A program made the translations under genes and the position numbers. The notes beneath the pieces were generated by a model that was given only the letters and a program-made list of their open reading frames with translations, made no database searches and was not told the DNA's origin. DNA of 7,943 nt from Lachnospiraceae bacterium (lineage in GTDB: Bacteria; Bacillota; Clostridia; Lachnospirales; Lachnospiraceae), in the NCBI GenBank assembly GCA_900770225.1, contig CAAGJU010000231.1:1-7943 (forward strand), read 5' to 3'. Positions 6,204 to 7,943 of the stretch are shown piece by piece. Positions within the stretch are counted from its first letter, which is position 1; each line of letters begins with the position of its first letter.

Positions 6204-7823
6204 TTGAGTTATCAGGCACTCTACAGAAAGTTCCGCCCGCAGACGTTTGACGAAGTGCGGGGACAGGATGCTGTTGTACAGACGCTGAAAAATCAGCTGA
6301 AGTCGGGCAGAATCGGTCATGCTTACCTGTTCTGCGGGACGCGCGGCACCGGCAAAACAACCATGGCGCGCATCCTGGCGCGGGCAGTGAACTGCGAGCA
6401 TCCGGCGGAGGATGGCAGCCCCTGCAATACATGTGATACCTGCAGGACCATTTTGAGCGGGAATTCCTCAAACGTCATAGAGATCGATGCGGCATCCAAC
6501 AACGGTGTCGACAATATCCGGCAGATCAGAGAGGAAGTCATGTACCGCCCCACGCAGGGCAGGTACAAGGTGTATATCATCGATGAGGTCCATATGCTGT
6601 CGCAGAGCGCTTTCAACGCACTGCTGAAAACGCTGGAGGAGCCGCCGGAATATGTGATCTTCATCATGGCGACGACCGATGTCAACAGGATTCCGATCAC
6701 CATTCTCTCAAGGTGCCAGCGCTACAATTTCCGACGGATATCGATCGATACGATTGCTGATCAGCTGAAAAATCTGCTGGATCATGAAAAAATAACGGCA
6801 GAGGAACGGGCGGTGCGCTATATCGCCAAGGCCGCCGACGGTTCGATGCGCGACGCGCTCAGTCTGCTGGATCAGTGCATTGCTTTTTACCTCGGGGAAG
6901 AGCTTACCTATGAAAAAGTCCTGAAGGTGCTCGGGACTGTGGATACCGATACCTTCAGCGCACTTCTGCGCCGCGTGACCGCTCATGATGTCGCAGGAAG
7001 CATTCGTATCCTGCACGAACTGATCCGCGCGGGAAGAGATATGGGGCACTTTGTCACGGATTTCACCTGGTACATCAGGAATCTTCTGCTGGTGCAGACG
7101 ACCGATGAAAATCTGGAAGATGTGCTGGATGTATCGGCCGAAAACCTTCAGCAGCTGAAGGAAGAGAGCCATATGATAGACACGCCCGGTCTGATGCGGT
7201 ATATTCATATCCTGTCAGAACTGTCCGAGCGCATCCGGTTTGCCTCTCAGAAACAGATCCTGGTGGAGACGACACTGATCCGTCTCTGCATACCGCAGAT
7301 GGATTCAGATCATGACAGCATAGTGGAACGCGTGCGTTTGCTGGAGCAGAAGCTGGAAAACGGCATTGTGGTGAAGAACCAGGCTGCAGCAGATGCGGGA
7401 GCTGCGACATCCGCACCGTCGGAAAATGAGGAAAAAAAAACGCAGCTTCGCGCAGCCGCTCCGGAGGATCTGAAGAAGATCCGCGCCCAGTGGAGCAGGA
7501 TCTATGCGGAAATTGATGATGCCCTGATCAGGATCGCGCTGAAGGGTTCTGCTCCGTCCTATGACGCGGAGAGCGGCGGAAACGTGCTCTACCTGACGGC
7601 GAGGACAAGTATGGACCGCGATTATATCAAAGGACATCTGGATGAGGTCACGAACGCCATTGCAGATGTCACGGGTCTTCAGCTGACGGTTCAGGTCGTG
7701 CTGGCTGATTCGGATGAGGACAGAAAGCTGGCGGAGGTGCCGCTCGATGATCTGATCACATCGGAAATTGATATGCCGGTTGAGAGCGATGCGGCTGACG
7801 CTGACGAAGGAGACGATTACTGA
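6204..7823 (+). CDS. dnaX: DNA polymerase III subunits tau/gamma (clamp loader ATPase)
   Basis: This 539-residue protein is the AAA+ motor that loads the beta sliding clamp and, as tau, tethers polymerase and helicase at the replication fork. It shows the N-terminal SYQALYRKFRPQTFDEV, Walker A GTRGTGKTT (45-53), a zinc module with Cys64, Cys74, Cys77 and Cys80, Walker B IIDEVH (125-130), and the SRC arginine-finger motif (169-171). The collar domain runs to about residue 370. A low-complexity Ala/Glu/Lys linker (about 395-415) precedes the tau-specific tail, which ends in a very acidic stretch. Length is close to B. subtilis DnaX (about 563). The linker is encoded over an A9 run (7432-7440) able to cause slippage and make a gamma-like short form (see findings). 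The start is TTG with a good ribosome site. In many Gram-positive bacteria ybaB-family and recR genes follow; they would lie just beyond the window. Confidence 0.97.
   Translation: MSYQALYRKFRPQTFDEVRGQDAVVQTLKNQLKSGRIGHAYLFCGTRGTGKTTMARILARAVNCEHPAEDGSPCNTCDTCRTILSGNSSNVIEIDAASNNGVDNIRQIREEVMYRPTQGRYKVYIIDEVHMLSQSAFNALLKTLEEPPEYVIFIMATTDVNRIPITILSRCQRYNFRRISIDTIADQLKNLLDHEKITAEERAVRYIAKAADGSMRDALSLLDQCIAFYLGEELTYEKVLKVLGTVDTDTFSALLRRVTAHDVAGSIRILHELIRAGRDMGHFVTDFTWYIRNLLLVQTTDENLEDVLDVSAENLQQLKEESHMIDTPGLMRYIHILSELSERIRFASQKQILVETTLIRLCIPQMDSDHDSIVERVRLLEQKLENGIVVKNQAAADAGAATSAPSENEEKKTQLRAAAPEDLKKIRAQWSRIYAEIDDALIRIALKGSAPSYDAESGGNVLYLTARTSMDRDYIKGHLDEVTNAIADVTGLQLTVQVVLADSDEDRKLAEVPLDDLITSEIDMPVESDAADADEGDDY
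7432..7440 (+). other. A9 slippery run in dnaX (candidate frameshift/slippage site)
   Basis: Nine consecutive adenines span codons GAA AAA AAA ACG (residues 410-413) and include the heptamer A AAA AAA (7433-7439) in the phase needed for -1 ribosomal slippage. An added A, or a -1 shift, leads to TGA at 7514-7516 and a 437-residue protein. A lost A, or a +1 shift, leads to TGA at 7471-7473 and a 422-residue protein. Both would keep the ATPase and collar domains and lose the tau tail. The run is direct observation; that it functions is inference from dnaX in T. thermophilus and E. coli. Confidence 0.6.
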
Positions 7824-7943
7824 CAGAACATTTTTCGTTCATAGCTTCCACATCGACCGGCTCACTGCACGTTTTTCTGCTCGCTCGCACGCGCCTGTTT
7901 GCGGCCCTCTGACAAAACGCGCAGAAATGCTTTATGAAAAGCG

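Noticed and set aside
7824..7943. Right-edge spacer after dnaX, with a small GCTTT/AAAGC hairpin near 7929-7942
   Set aside because: The hairpin is only five base pairs and is cut by the window end; no gene or terminator can be supported.
1..7943. A novel defence, mobile or biosynthetic system
   Set aside because: All coding genes belong to familiar housekeeping families, and no repeats, toxin-antitoxin pairs, integrases or reverse transcriptases are visible.

Overview
The window reads as a stretch of chromosomal housekeeping DNA from a moderately GC-rich Gram-positive anaerobe, most likely Bacillota, class Clostridia (Lachnospiraceae-like by inference). The clues are strong AGGAGG-type ribosome binding sites, a long SRP RNA with an Alu domain (the Bacillus/Clostridium type), a 6-phosphofructokinase of the GGNGT/PKTIDND type, and a long citrate synthase of a kind I associate with clostridia. 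I see no transposase, integrase, phage gene, CRISPR array or rRNA/tRNA gene.

Layout, left to right. At 135-1457 (+) lies a cytosolic GH13 alpha-amylase-family enzyme. At 1667-2230 (+) is a DJ-1/PfpI-family protein, overlapped by 17 nt by a HAD-superfamily, beta-phosphoglucomutase-like phosphatase at 2214-3014 (+). The HAD gene runs 68 nt into the 3' end of a convergent citrate synthase gene at 2947-4308 (-). The intergenic block 4309-4994 is not empty. It holds a citrate synthase promoter (-), a 267-nt SRP RNA gene on the minus strand (about 4575-4841) with its own sigma-A-type promoter, and a back-to-back promoter firing right into 6-phosphofructokinase (4995-6074, +). After a 129-bp spacer with a strong hairpin comes dnaX (6204-7823, +), encoding the tau subunit of the DNA polymerase III clamp loader. 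The last 120 bp hold no gene I can support.

How the genes relate. The amylase, HAD phosphatase, phosphofructokinase and citrate synthase all fit central carbon metabolism, from glucan breakdown through glycolysis to citrate. DJ-1 and HAD look translationally coupled and suit a housekeeping repair or detoxification role. SRP RNA and dnaX are near neighbours in Bacillus subtilis too, so their closeness here looks like conserved synteny with pfkA placed between them.

The most notable signal is a run of nine adenines inside dnaX (7432-7440), between the clamp-loader core and the tau-specific tail. Slippage there in either direction would yield a gamma-like protein of 437 or 422 residues, as in Thermus thermophilus (transcriptional slippage on A9) and Escherichia coli (-1 ribosomal frameshift). 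Other points worth a look are the bidirectional SRP/pfkA promoter, an 11-bp tandem repeat and hairpin in the pfkA leader, the hairpin ahead of dnaX, and the convergent HAD/citrate synthase overlap. I did not find a wholly novel multi-gene system.
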